Below, piece after piece: positions 13,023 through 23,601 of a DNA stretch of 64,000 bases (position 1 is the stretch's first letter; each line of letters opens with the position of its first letter). The stretch comes from Dysidea avara. Taxonomy: Eukaryota; Porifera; Demospongiae; Dictyoceratida; Dysideidae. Location of the stretch: positions 34,651,630-34,715,629 of the forward strand of contig NC_089273.1 of NCBI RefSeq assembly GCF_963678975.1. Direction: 5' to 3'. The position numbers and the translations under genes are program-made. A model generated the notes under the pieces. The model saw only the letters and a program-made list of their open reading frames with translations, was not told the DNA's origin and ran no database searches.

Positions 13023-14430
13023 GTGCTCCAACAATCAATTACTGAGAAGTTACACTTCATTTTCAGCTATGTTCTACCCATATACACAATGTTAAAAATG
13101 AATAGCAGTACGAGAAGCGTCTCTACAATCAGTCCATTCACTACAGAAGATACAAACAATACACGTGATAACTATAGTCAACACAGCCACAGGGAAGATG
13201 TATTGTGCTATCGTGAATCAACACTTTGCATGGTTAGTGAAAAGAACTGGGACACAAAGAAGGACGAAGGGAAGTCCATGATATAGTACATGTATTGTAG
13301 GTACTGCAGCTGCTTTCAGTCACATACGTATATCAAAACATACGTGACTGCCCAAAAATTCAAATTTTATTACATCTTCATGTATCAACTGTCTTCATCG
13401 CTTCATACTGGGCATTATATATAATGTCACTTGTTAAATGTATTGTGGGTTTTGGTTTAAAAATAATAACAAACATGAAAGTGTTATCAACCAAAAGGGA
13501 TCTGTGAGTTAATCCTGTAATACAGCGAGGCAACAGGATCTCGATGCTCTTGAATGACATTTTATTTCATAGCATGTGAGATTAGATCATTACACAACAG
13601 GTCTTTTCAATAGCAAATAAATGTTGTAGGACTCCAGGCTTGTGCATAAGTGATTATCCAGGTGTACCCTCTGGCCATCCTCTTGCTGGATACAAGTCGT
13701 GTAGTGTTAATTATGTGTAGCTGCATTCTCTGCATGCCCTTTTACGATCATTACTTTTAATCAAAAGTTACAATAATTATAAGATGTACAAGTACAAGGG
13801 AAAATAGGAGTTTGTATTTGGGTGCAGTTGACCTCCCTTGTTAAAAACTTTCATTTCTTTGATCCCTTAAAATTCATATTTTTACTTGTTTACTAGCTGG
13901 TGTTTGTTAACCATTTTGTAACCTAATTGTGACTGATGAACATGTGTATACCGAACAAATAGAAAGAATGACACCAGACTTAATTTTCATCTATATTCCA
14001 CTCCCCCCTATGAGAAAAGCACCTCTGCAATCAATTTAGCCCTATGGAAAATATGGACGATTTCCTTTACAAATGTAGGAAAGTCGGATCACATGCTACT
14101 GTGAATTGACATTTTTAGTTATAAGCTAGTGAAGGGAAATGGAGGATGAAAGTCCATGATACATGTACTGTGCATGAAAAGGCACCTATCGGCCTGAAGC
14201 AACATTGAACAGTGAAATATAAAATCCATGTGCCTCGCTGTTATTGAGTTACACTAGTCTGAAGGTATAAGTAGGTCAGTAGAAAATACAAAGTTGTACT
14301 GGAAGCACTTTTGTGCTTGGTTATACCTAACTAACACTGCCAAGACATTATGAAGGTACAGTATCTGGCTTTTTGTGAAAAGTACAAACCCTACATAATA
14401 TACAACTACATGCAGTTAGTACTGTTCTGT
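13023..14430 (+). repeat. Dispersed repeat family R1, plus-oriented copy
   Basis: This copy matches the inverse of 231-1990 and the plus strand of 27240-27760 and 61430-62100. It includes 'TCAATTACTGAGAAG', 'GTCTCTACAATCAGTCCA', 'GACACAAAGAAGGACGAAGG' and 'TTATTGAGTTACACTAGTCTGAAGG'. A segment with TTGTGGGTTTTGGTT (13443-13457) and a CATACGTGACTGCCCAAAAATTC phrase sits inside it (13310-13720). No coding potential is believed. The copy-2 counterpart is about 58380-60010. Confidence 0.6.
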
Positions 14431-14435
14431 ATAAT

Positions 14436-14857
14436 TTTCGAATGGCTCAGGGCATGTAATGCCTGCATGCTATTAGGAATTACATGAGGAAGGTGAAGTT
14501 GAAATATCAATATGTAATGAGCATAATTACACACTATTACAGCAATTCGAAGTGTTCACGTGACAAAATAATCAAAATTAAGTTATTTCCGGAATCCGGA
14601 GTATATAAACTGCCACGTGTTCGTCCAGACCGGCTCTTTGTAGTTATCAGCTTGAACATGACTGATCCACACTCTTGGCATGGGTGCCCTAAAGGTTGTG
14701 CATATGTGCTGGAAAAGAATTAACAATATAATGAAGCTATGCATAGATACATTTGTAGAGGGTACATAGGGGGGGAAATATTGATATTTCAACTTCACCT
14801 TCCTCATGTAATTCCTAATAGCATGCAGGCATTACATGCCCTGAGCCATTCGGAAAT
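14436..14857. repeat. DIRS terminal fold-back with promoter-like loop
   Basis: GAATGGCTCAGGGCATGTAA and the next 60 or so bases (14439-14516) recur inverted at 14775-14850, nearly identical. The arms are about 78 bases and the loop about 255 bases. The loop contains GTATATAAACTGCC (TATA-like, about 14601), CACGTG, the palindrome TTCCGGAATCCGGA and a 22-codon open frame starting ATGACTGATCC at 14659. A complementary terminus is expected of DIRS elements. The loop could hold the element's promoter, which is inference. Confidence 0.7.
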
Positions 14858-15924
14858 TACATTTCGGAAGGCTCCGTTTCCATATCAATATGTAAGTTTG
14901 AAGTCCCCTCTGATGACAGGATAGCTCGTCCGTATGTGGACTGGCTCTTGTCACCAGCTGGTAGTCTGTGGTAGAACTTCCGAAAGGTACTCTCGGATGA
15001 CCAATCTGCTGCCTGTAGGATGTCAGAGATGGTAACGCAAGAGCAAGCTGCTTTGGAAGCTGCTGCTCCTCTCACCGAATGGGCCTTGAATATGCCCGTA
15101 TCTATACCCACTTCTTGTAAGCAATTCTTCAGCCATCTAGCAATCGTACTGCTGGAGACTGGGTCATGCTTTCCAATCCAGGAAAGAAATAGAGTGGTTT
15201 TCTCACTGTCCTTGCCTGAGATAGGGGCACGGAACTCTTGAGTTCTCTTCTCGTATTCCTGAATCGTGACAACTGGGCAGATGAGTGGTTTGTCTGGAAA
15301 TCTGGGATAAAAGAAATCCGCTAGGGGTTTTGATGGTCTGCTTTGTTTTGACAAGTGCTGGGGTTTAAAGACTACGCCCTCAGCAGTGAAGGACCGGCTT
15401 CTAATGTCTAACTTACTCAAATCCACTGACCTTGAAGGCCTAGTCAATGCCAGGAGCATTGTTGTTTTTAGAGTAAGTGAGCGAAGCGTAAGTGCCTCAT
15501 TAGTACCCAATTGTTTCAGGTACCTTAATACCACTCCAATATCCCAGAAAGTAGAATATCTTGGCTGGGGGGGTCTCTCATTGAATACTCCCTTGAGTAA
15601 CCTGGTGATCAGGGGGTGCTGCCCCACCAGTTGGCCATCCACCTCGGCATGGACAGATGAAATTGCTGAACGGTAGGCATTGAGGGAACGGTATTGGTAT
15701 CCCTTCTCATACAAGTTGGCTAGAAAATTGGCAACATCCTCTACAGGTCCAACAAGGGGATTCCTATCCCATTGATGACACCAATCTGTCCATTTGGTAA
15801 ACAATGAATTGTAGTTGGATTGCGTTTTTGACCTCCAGGAGGACAAGAGGAGGACAAGAGGAGGACAAGATGAGGACAAGAGGAGGACAAGAGGAGGTCT
15901 GAAGCTTGCGAAGAAATTCCCCAT
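14857..15924 (-). CDS. DIRS tyrosine recombinase (355 codons)
   Basis: This is the site-specific recombinase that inserts circular DIRS DNA without target duplication. It has an N-terminal SAM-like core-binding region (about residues 30-110) and a C-terminal catalytic region with Arg165 in LTRPSRSVDL, His282 and Arg285 in KAHSVRGAAAS, and Tyr318 in RKFYHR, the usual R...HxxR...Y set. The frame is uninterrupted over 355 codons. Its first 30 or so residues are translated from a 12-bp tandem repeat (15835-15896) and look non-native, so the true start may lie elsewhere. It overlaps the end of the polymerase frame by about 160 bases in another frame, the usual arrangement in this group. All catalytic residues are present, but the element around it is dead. 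Confidence 0.88.
   Translation of the reverse strand: MGNFFASFRPPLVLLLSSSCPPLVLLLSSWRSKTQSNYNSLFTKWTDWCHQWDRNPLVGPVEDVANFLANLYEKGYQYRSLNAYRSAISSVHAEVDGQLVGQHPLITRLLKGVFNERPPQPRYSTFWDIGVVLRYLKQLGTNEALTLRSLTLKTTMLLALTRPSRSVDLSKLDIRSRSFTAEGVVFKPQHLSKQSRPSKPLADFFYPRFPDKPLICPVVTIQEYEKRTQEFRAPISGKDSEKTTLFLSWIGKHDPVSSSTIARWLKNCLQEVGIDTGIFKAHSVRGAAASKAACSCVTISDILQAADWSSESTFRKFYHRLPAGDKSQSTYGRAILSSEGTSNLHIDMETEPSEM
15835..15896. repeat. 12-bp tandem repeat at the pol/recombinase overlap
   Basis: GGAGGACAAGA-type units repeat about five times with one variant (GATGAGGACAAG). They lie where the polymerase and recombinase frames overlap and give both translations a PPLVLLLSSSC-like repeat. They look like local expansion in the dead element. 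Confidence 0.85.
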
Positions 15925-17549
15925 GATTCAAAGGATTCCCTGAGATGGGCCATGCAACTAAGTCTGGAACTCCCTGACTAATTATGAATTCCTGGTCTGA
16001 TGGGAGCATAACCAGATCCTCTACTGAGGGTAGTAGCCGCGGGTAATCCTCCAGGAGTCCCAGGATGGTTGGGAACCATGGTTGAGTACTCCAAAGGGGG
16101 GTGATCATGATCAATCTGGCCTTCTGATGATTCACCTGTGACAGGCATCGAGGTATCAGACACCATGGGGGTTTGGCATATCCCCGCGTCATTGACCAAA
16201 CCTGGCTGAAGGCATCTGTCCCCTCTGCCTCTGGGTCTGGTCTTCAGCTGAAATACCTCGGTAACTGTCTTGTGAGGCGGGAAGCGAATAGGTCTATCCC
16301 GCAAGGCCCCATCTGGGACTGGATTCTGCTGAATATATTGGGGTTCAGCATCCAGTCGCACCTGTCCCTCACAGTTCTGGACTCCTGATCTGCTGCTGTA
16401 TTTTGTACCCCTGGGAGATGTTCTGCCGCTAGGTATAAATTCCGTTGCAGAGTCCATTCCCATATAGTCACTGCTAGATTGCAGAGTGGTTGGGAGTGAG
16501 TCCCACCCATCCTGTTTATGTAGGACACCGCAGTTATGTTGTCCAACTTCAGTTGTATAGTTATGCCGGAGTTCTCCTTCGTAAAGCACTGGATTGCTAG
16601 GAATGCTGTAAGGAGCTCCAGGTAATTGATGTGGTTCAGGGACTCTACCTTTGACTACTGTCCCCCTGTCCGGGTTTCCCCTTGGCGTGCTCCCCAACCC
16701 ATGTTGGAGGCATCGGACTCGATAGTCATGGATGGCCTGCGAGGTCGTAGGGGTGATACCATCAGGGAACTCCTGTCTAGTGATATCCACCACTGTAGGT
16801 CCCTCTCGGCTTCCAGGGTGAGCTGGAGTTTGACGTTGAACCTGGACATCCTGTTCGCTAGGGATTGATCCTCCCCAGTTACAGAATGTATCATATTCTG
16901 TAGGGCCCTGTAGTGCAGGGGTGCTTACCAGATGGCTCTTGCTGAGGCTGAGGCCTTCCCGACGAATCTGGCTAGGTCTCTTATTGAGACTACCTGCCGG
17001 TTGATGAGGGTTCGAGCATCCTGCTGTATCTTCCTCATCTTTTCGGGAGGGAAGGTTAAGTGTAGGGAAGCCGAGTTCACTAGGAATCCCAGGAACTCTA
17101 TCTCCTGTTGGGCAGTGAGCTGAGATTTCTCCCTGTTGACCATCAGGTCCACGGCCTGGAAGATTTGGCACACAGAGGGAATGAGCAATATGAGTTGTTC
17201 CCTGGATTGGTGCATAATTAAGATATCGTCTAGATATATAATCAGACGAATTCCCAACTGCCGTAGCATCCCCACCACTGGTTTCATTATTTTTGTGAAT
17301 ACCCGGGGAGCTGATGTCAGCCTGAATGGGAGACACACGAATTGGTACAACTTGTGTTCCCATCGGAATTGAAGGAGGCCTTGGTGCTCCTTGTGAATTG
17401 GGACCTGAAGGTATGCATCCTTCAGGTCCAGTTTCACCATCCAGTCCATCGGCTGGATTAGGTCTGGGAGAATGTGGAGGCCCTCCATCTTGAAGTGCTC
17501 TGTCTTCATAAAGTTGTTGAGGCCCTTGAGGTTTATCACTGGCCTCTGT

Positions 17550-17569
17550 CCCCCCCCCCCCCCCCCCCC
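17550..17569. repeat. Homopolymer run of 20 C
   Basis: Twenty consecutive C's lie within the reverse-transcriptase frame, read as G on the coding strand. The length stays in frame with the rest of pol, but runs of this kind are prone to slippage and assembly error. Confidence 0.95.
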
Positions 17570-17688
17570 TTTCTTCTCCACCAAGAAGATTTGGGATACA
17601 AAGCCGAGCTGGAAGGGCTGGACTTCTATTATGGCACCTTTGGCCAGAAGTTCCTTGACCTCCTGGGATATCTTCTCCAATGTATCTC

Positions 17689-19211
17689 AGGTTTGGTTTG
17701 CTGATGATGCCAGTGCTGTTGGTTCACTCTCGTCACTGCTGACTTGGTGGCAGCAACTTTCATCTTACGGCCCAGCCTATGGCTATTTTACAAATGCTGT
17801 TAAAACTATTCTAATTGTCAAGCCAGAACACCTCACTCAAGCACAAAAGTTTTTTGCTGATACCAACATTCAGATAACTGCTCGTGGCCAAAGACATTTT
17901 GGTGCTGTGCTGGGATCAAGAGAGTTCGCAGAGGAATATGTGGCTGACAAAGTGCAGTCCTGGGTCTCTGAGGTTTCTGCCTTGGCTGGGATTGCAAACA
18001 GTCGTCCACATGCTGCTTATAGTGCCTTCACTCATGGATTAATTGGACGATGGGTTTATTTGATGAGAACAGTCCCTGATATAAGCTTTTTTTTAAAACC
18101 ACTAGAGGATGCCATACGAATGCAACTTCTTCCTTCTATTGCTGGACACCCTGGTAGCTCTGCTGATGAACGGGACCTGCTCTCCCTTCCTTGCCGTTTT
18201 GGGGGTTTAGGGCTTATAAATCCCACGAAAGTTTCTGATTCTCAGTTTGATGCATCACTACTGACTACTGCCTCCCTGAAAGATCTGATTATCAAGCAGT
18301 CAGTTTGTGCTCGGCCCCCTGATGTTCGTTCTGTAAAGGCCCAGGTTCATCTTAATCGGCGAAGAACTTCTAAAGAACTCGCAATGCATGTAAGTGGTCA
18401 CCTTTCTTCCCAACTTCAAAGGGCGGTTGATTTGAACAGTGAACCCAGTGCATCTTCCTGGTTACTGGCCCTGCCATTACAGGAGCAGGGCTTCCATCTT
18501 AACAAACAAGAGTTCTGGAATGCTGTCCATCTGCGCTACGGATGGAAGTTACTGAATGTTCCCAGTCACTGTGTCTGTGGGGCTTCTTTTACTATCGACC
18601 ATGCCATGGTCTGTCAACATGGGGGCTTAACCTTTGTGCGACACAATGACTTGCGTGACATCACGGCAGGTTTATTGTCAAGGGTGTGTTCAGATGTTGC
18701 TACTGAGTCTCCCTTACAGCCCCTCAGTGGTGAGGTAATCACTCCCAAGTCTGCCAACCGACAGGATGATGCCAGGGCAGATATTCATGCACGTGGTTTC
18801 TGGGGACGGCAACAAAGTGCCTTTCTTGATGTAAGGGTGTTCCACCCTAATGCACCAAGTTACCGTAACTCCAGCATACCATCTGTATATCGTCGTCATG
18901 AATTACAAAAGAAGCGAGAGTATGGCGAACGTGTCCGGGAGGTGGAACAGGCTTCCTTTACCCCTTTAGTATTTTCCACAACCGGCGGAATGGGAGGAGA
19001 AGCACTAACATTCTATCGTCGTCTGGCCGACATGCTTTCTCGCCACAGCTCAACGTCCTATAGTGGCACTCTGGCGTGGATTCACTGCACACTGTCATTT
19101 TCATTGCTCCGTTCTGCTACAATGTGCATCCGGGGAACACGATCCATCCTTCATCGTTCCAACAATGCTTCCCCGGAAATGGGCCATATTGTTGGCCCTA
19201 GGGACCTTTAG
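17689..19211 (+). pseudogene. LINE reverse-transcriptase C-terminus with CCHC finger and endonuclease
   Basis: About 507 open codons remain. They begin with WFADDASA, the catalytic Y/FxDD of reverse transcriptase. In the middle is a C-x-C...DH-x4-C zinc knuckle (C-V-C-G, then H-A-M-V-C). About 60 residues later come RADIHARGFW and FLDVRVF, an Asp pair about 16 residues apart. That pair fits the PD-(D/E)XK restriction-like endonuclease of the R2/NeSL LINE group. The frame stays open upstream to an ATG at 17472, but those codons are antisense to the DIRS pol and are not native, giving a chance 579-codon chimera. The element lacks its N-terminal half and cannot be active. I infer the group from the finger and endonuclease order. 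Confidence 0.78.
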
Positions 19212-19300
19212 TTGTCCCCTTTCAGTTGTCCAGCACACTTGCTCCTTGGTGCTGGGGGTGGTAGGCAAGGGCAGTACATCCAGCCCAGGAAAAAAAAAAA
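17689..19300 (+). mobile_element. 5'-truncated LINE of the R2-like (endonuclease C-terminal) type
   Basis: The sequence enters in the middle of a reverse transcriptase at FADDAS, continues through a zinc finger and a restriction-like endonuclease, and ends with a short 3' tail and an A-rich run (19290-19300). Loss of the 5' part with an A-rich 3' end is typical of aborted LINE insertion. It abuts the DIRS element in opposite orientation, so it either inserted into the DIRS or was joined to it by rearrangement. Confidence 0.82.
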
Positions 19301-19451
19301 GAATTTGTAATTACATCCGGCTACAAAAATTATCAAAATTTTCAAGCTAACAGCTGGGATACAATACATAACCAAGAGTTCATTATGAGATATGATTGCA
19401 CCACAAAAAATGGTACTTGAAATTGGTGTCATTATTATAAAGTCCTTATGT

Positions 19452-21150
19452 CACATTCACGAAAAGTACACCTAATATAGTGTTCGTTTGTTATTTATAA
19501 ATGTCACACACGGTGTTGGGTAATTGAATGAAGGAGTCGTAATTTATTGATATCAATTAGCATATTAGAATATTTTATATCAATACTGAGATGTCAGTGT
19601 TGAATGAGTTGAACTTTCTTTCGAGATCACGAGATGTTTGATGATGCGTGACCAATCTTCTCTGATTCATACACAAATCCTCAACAACTAAAACCACAAT
19701 CAGAAGTTGTAAGTACACTTATAAAATAATACATTGGTGATCACTTTTTGAGCCACACAATTATGGTGGCCTTTGCAAATCAAGAACATAAAAAAATATA
19801 TTTAATTTTATGCACAACAGCAATTACAGGGGTGTATAAGGAAAGTTTTATAAACTTACACTTTAGTATATAGATATACAACAAGCGCCTTTATACTGGA
19901 AGAACATGAGTGTACATTGTATATCTGTTATGTACCACTGACCAGGATCAGGATAGCGTCACAAGGCAGCTGCACCTCTTATAAAGGACAGGTTGCTAAA
20001 ATTGATTGTGGGTTACCAAGCTGAACGTTGCGGTGATGTTCCCTCTACAGTACTGCAGCCACCTGAGATATTGCGTTGACCAACACTAGTATGCTATGGA
20101 CTATAGCACTAACCTGAATTCACTGTTTGGCTCTCAATCATCATGTAGAGCTCATCATAGATGATCAATTTGACCACCTGTGATTGTTCACTCAAAGAAA
20201 AACAACTAAAAAATGGTCTAAGCAAACAAACCTAACTACAATCACACGGCAAGACAAACCTGTCTGCCACAATCAAATGTAATGATATAATCATTTTGTT
20301 GACTCATTGTTGAAGATGATTTAATCTAGAGTTGGATGCCATCAGACTAATAAGGTATATACTGTAAATATGATTATATGAATGTAGACTAGAGTTGTGG
20401 CTACCATGTTGACTTTTTTGATCACCATTAGCTGCTTGGTTTACCTTTGATCTGGTGATGTTTAGTGACATTACAGACCCACAATTGACTTTTACATGTT
20501 AGGCTATAAAAAGAATTTAAGTGAATTGTGAAGTGTCCTTCCACCTATTAGGTGGTGGTCTCAGCAGTCAGCAATTGCGCAATGTTGCACAAAGCCACAG
20601 CCAGTGCAATATCTGTATATTGCACAGCGATTAGTGCATTATAACTTACAGGAGGTATAATGTACTTGTTGCCGTCTGCAAATCCAGGACCAGTTCATTA
20701 TCAGTTATAATGCACTCGATGTAGTCTGCAACAGTGCCATATACAAGTTATGACAGTTGCAGTGCCTTTGAACTGCCCACACATGCAGAGTGGTACATTA
20801 TAGATCAATAACAGAGGTTATTTACCTGCCACTATACTAGTGGACAATGAACTAATAGAGCCTGTCCTTTGTAATGATTTCAAAGACTTGATGCTCAGCA
20901 ACAAGTCTTGCCAAAAATTATATATTTTTTTATTATACATAGGCTCAATGCATCCAGCAGCTGTTAGTTAACATTACTGAGTTCATTATATACATGTACA
21001 TTCCACAACTGATTGTGGGTTTTGGTTATCACATCAAATCAGTACAATAAACTTATAACTAGTTACCTCTCTAACATAGGTGGTAAATAGTAACAAGACC
21101 AAGCTACAAAAACTGATCAACATATCACAGAAATAGTGTCCGAATATCAT
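19452..21150 (+). repeat. 1.7-kb repeat A, first copy
   Basis: This matches 22930-27150 once the insertions in that copy are removed. Shared phrases include AAGTACACCTAATATAGTGT, CACTGACCAGGATCAGGATA, GAACGTTGCGGTGATGTTCC and TGATTGTGGGTTTTGGTTAT. Divergence is visibly greater than between the 14-kb blocks. No reading frame of interest lies inside. It may be an old segmental duplication or an unrecognised non-coding element. Confidence 0.8.
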
Positions 21151-22221
21151 TGACACTGTACATCCATTACAAACTTTCAAAAATCCATTTCGCCTTTTTA
21201 ATGCAGGTACTTCAATTAGAGCCATTACAGGCTAATAATCCATTTTGTTAGCTTGTTTATCATCACCTTCACAACATAAAATGTTTATATACTGAAGCAC
21301 TAGCACTGTGTATGCTTTGACAAGTTCTCCAAAATCAAGGTTTTCTATAGAGTCGTGACACTAAGTTAAAGGTAGTGACGGCTCCACTGCATATGGTACA
21401 TGGCATTTCAAGCTTTTGGGGTAGAAAAGGTTTAACAAAATAGAAACAGGCTTTCACATTTGCTACTACTCCATTTGAAGATGTTAGACATCATGAAGGA
21501 AAGTTGACAATCATACTATGGGTTGAGTTCCCTTGAGATAAAACCAGTACAGAAGATGATGATATTATAGTAAACAGATACACAGAATAGCATGGACTGG
21601 AAAATGGCCAAAGCCAGAAATCTGATGATAGAATGACTTAATTAGACTAGGAGAGAATGTTCTGCGTAACATTAATCCACTAAATATTGATGGTAATTGA
21701 GAATAGTTGATACTTGGAAGACAATAATAGTTTCACTATTATATCCTTTTGTAATATGTTCACAATTACTAGTACATGTTACAATGTTTATGAATTACAA
21801 TTATACAATACTCAATCACACATGTACATCCATCACATATTACATGTGTGTCAATCACAAAGTTAAATGATGATCTTATGTCTGGATCCAGTACTTACAA
21901 TACTACATGTTAACTAGCTATTTTTATTGAATGGTTGTGATGTAGTTCATTGAATAATTCAAAATCAAACCACCTTACCAGCAGTGTGTGTCAATCTGGG
22001 TCATGCGTGACAATGAATACCGCTTCATCCTCTTATTGTCTTTCACATTTAATTCTATACTTTTACAAGTGACCCTTTTATCATTCAATCTCATTTACTG
22101 TTGTCACTAGTAACCCTTCTATTACAGATATGTATAGCGTGACAGATAAATACACAATTACTACACAAGAAAAATTATATGTACATGCACATGACCACAC
22201 AGACTCACAAGCAAGCACATG

Positions 22222-22224
<3 letters not shown>
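21151..22224. other. Unassigned AT-rich stretch
   Basis: I see no gene, TIR pair or clear repeat here. There is a minus-strand splice-like context near 21970-22030 (a good GTAAGG donor), but the preceding frame closes when joined to the neighbouring exon candidate, so I do not call it. Confidence 0.4.

Positions 22225-22262
<38 letters not shown>
22225..22262. repeat. (CA)n microsatellite
   Basis: About 19 uninterrupted CA units. They supply a His-Thr run to a plus-strand open frame (22130-22474) that is otherwise unsupported. Confidence 0.97.
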
Positions 22263-22263
<1 letters not shown>

Positions 22264-22400
22264 CTACCTTGTTGCTCAGACAATCTCTGGTCATGAAGTT
22301 AAGTTACAATGTCGTACACCATCCACCATTTATCGTGTAACTACTCCACAAAATCCCTCCATCTTCCTATGGATTCCTCCTGATTTCATGGACTACGTAC

Positions 22401-22523
22401 CAGTAAAAGACAATCCTCTTTGTAATGAGCGACATCTCTCCTCTGGTAGTGATGCAAGCAATGTGCATACTTGAACATCTTCTCCATCAATGGTCATCTG
22501 GTTATTGACTGTCTCCATAAATC
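22401..22523 (-). CDS. Candidate internal exon, phase 1-1
   Basis: On the minus strand, CCTGTAG precedes the stretch and GTACGTAG follows it, giving a 123-base exon whose frame is open only in the phase-1 reading. It encodes 40 complete residues including MTIDGEDVQVCTLLASLPEE. Both flanking introns would be phase 1, the same as the four exons at 30152-32861, so it may be a 3' exon of that gene, about 7.6 kb downstream. The TLLASLPE motif also recalls copia-type gag proteins, so an old retroelement scrap is the main alternative. I do not recognise the protein. Confidence 0.35.
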
Positions 22524-23494
22524 CTACAGGAATAGAAACAGTGAATAAATACAAATTGTTGAGCTACTTCAAATGAAAAAGTTGCTTGATAAGCTAAATG
22601 GTGTTGGTTTGCTCTGTAATACAATGGAAACTAACTTTAGAGGTTACCTGAAAATAAAGTTTTAAATAGTCAAATAAATAATTGTACAAAGTTTTAGGCT
22701 TAACCCTTTGGCTGCAAAGTTAATAAAAAATGTTTCATTAAACATGAACACAGCACTCGTTACACGAATGCATTCAAACACATATAACTCGTGAACAAAA
22801 TATCCTATGAATATATGGTTTGGACCATGATACACTGTGGCTAACAGATACTATCGTAAGCTTTATCCAAGCATTGTAGTATAACATAAGGTAAATCTGC
22901 GTTTGAAAGATTTTTGTCTGTTTCTAAAACATGACGAGAAGTACGAAGTACACCTAATATAGTGTTTATTAGATAGCTACAAATGCCACACACAGTGTTG
23001 GGTAATTGAAAAGAGTCATAATTTATTGATATCAATTAGTACATTAGAATACTTTATATCAACACTGAGGTGACGGGATTGAATGGCTTCAACTTTTTTA
23101 GATGAGTGACCAACCTTCTCTGATTCATACACAAATCCTCAGAAACTAAAACCATAATCAGAAGTTGTAAGTACACTTATAAAATAATACATTAGTGACC
23201 ACTTCTTTGACAATTAAGCCTAGGAAATAGGCCACACAATTTTAGTTGCCTTTGCAAATCAAGAAAATAAAAAGTTTTCATTTTATGGACAACAGCAATT
23301 GTAAGGAAAATTTAAGAATTCCACACTTCAGTATACGTAGAACAATTACAGCGATTATATTTCGAAAAATTCATTCACATAATCAACTTTGTATTGCTCT
23401 TTTTCCACTGACATAAAACAGCTCTTATAAGCATACAAGGTGCTTATAATGTGGATGAGTCACATTTAAACATGAAAAAGATGTTAAACAGAGT

Positions 23495-23601
23495 CCCTAT
23501 ATAAGGCTTCTAAAGGTGAACTCATCAGCTTTTTCTTCTAGCTTGAAACTAAGTGACAGCTCTGCAAGTGTACTCTACCGACTCTAGTAGTTCATTCAAC
23601 G
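23495..23601 (+). promoter_or_regulatory. Putative DIRS promoter and leader
   Basis: CCCTATATAAGGC lies about 100 bases upstream of the gag start codon at 23602. No other TATA-like box is as well placed. This is a promoter by position only. Confidence 0.4.

Larger units (their letters stand above)
1..14435 (+). repeat. Large direct duplication, copy 1
   Basis: Read side by side, this block matches 45276-60015 almost base for base in the same orientation, with scattered substitutions and small indels. The left limit is the window edge, so the unit may be longer. Homology stops at about 14435, where a DIRS-type element begins. Inside are dispersed repeats, a long hairpin (2073-2345), a minisatellite (8749-9508), MITEs and unassigned AT-rich sequence. 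I see no gene with domain or splicing support. The remaining stretches (2346-5440, 6520-8380, 9510-11270) hold only short open frames, simple A/T runs and repeat fragments. Confidence 0.95.
15764..17680 (-). pseudogene. DIRS pol: reverse transcriptase and RNase H, broken
   Basis: One reading frame runs through the whole stretch but carries stops at 16925-16927 (TAA), 16655-16657 (TAG) and 16244-16246 (TGA, probably from the Trp of a S-W-RPDP motif). Reverse transcriptase motifs are PVINLKGLN, LDLKDAYLQVPI and YLDDIL (about residues 149-154 from 17680). RNase H follows with YLELL..FLAI, LDNITAVSYINRMGG, HLPGVQNTAAD and DLFASRLTRQLP. After it comes a linker ending in a WFPTILGLLEDYP motif typical of DIRS polyproteins. 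A 20-base C run (17550-17569) inflates a KKGGGQRP motif to seven glycines. The start at 17680 is only the edge of the surviving sequence. Confidence 0.9.
14436..17688 (-). mobile_element. DIRS-type retrotransposon, 5'-truncated and broken
   Basis: In minus-strand order it holds reverse transcriptase, RNase H, a linker and an overlapping tyrosine recombinase, then a terminal fold-back. This order, with a recombinase in place of an integrase, defines the DIRS group. The gag region and left terminus are missing because the sequence switches at about 17688 to a LINE in the opposite orientation. Three in-frame stops break the polymerase frame. The far terminus coincides with the end of the 14-kb duplication. 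Confidence 0.9.

Noticed and set aside
13023..13286. Open frame resembling one at 61601-61936
   Set aside because: The resemblance follows from the R1 repeat DNA. Frames differ in start and end, and other R1 copies have no such frame.
15978..17363. A 461-codon open frame on the minus strand
   Set aside because: It lies in another frame of the DIRS pol region. Its residues (Pro/Gly/Ser/Arg-rich, no motifs) are what an off-frame reading of pol gives, while the neighbouring frame has RT and RNase H motifs.
17472..17688. N-terminal part of a 579-codon plus-strand open frame
   Set aside because: These codons are antisense to the DIRS reverse transcriptase; LINE homology begins only at about 17689.
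21960..22030. Minus-strand exon with a good GTAAGG donor
   Set aside because: Joined in phase to the exon at 22401-22523 it meets a stop, and its acceptor is weak.
22130..22474. 114-codon plus-strand open frame with a His-Thr run
   Set aside because: The run is a CA microsatellite. The opposite strand of its second half has a better case as an exon (22401-22523).
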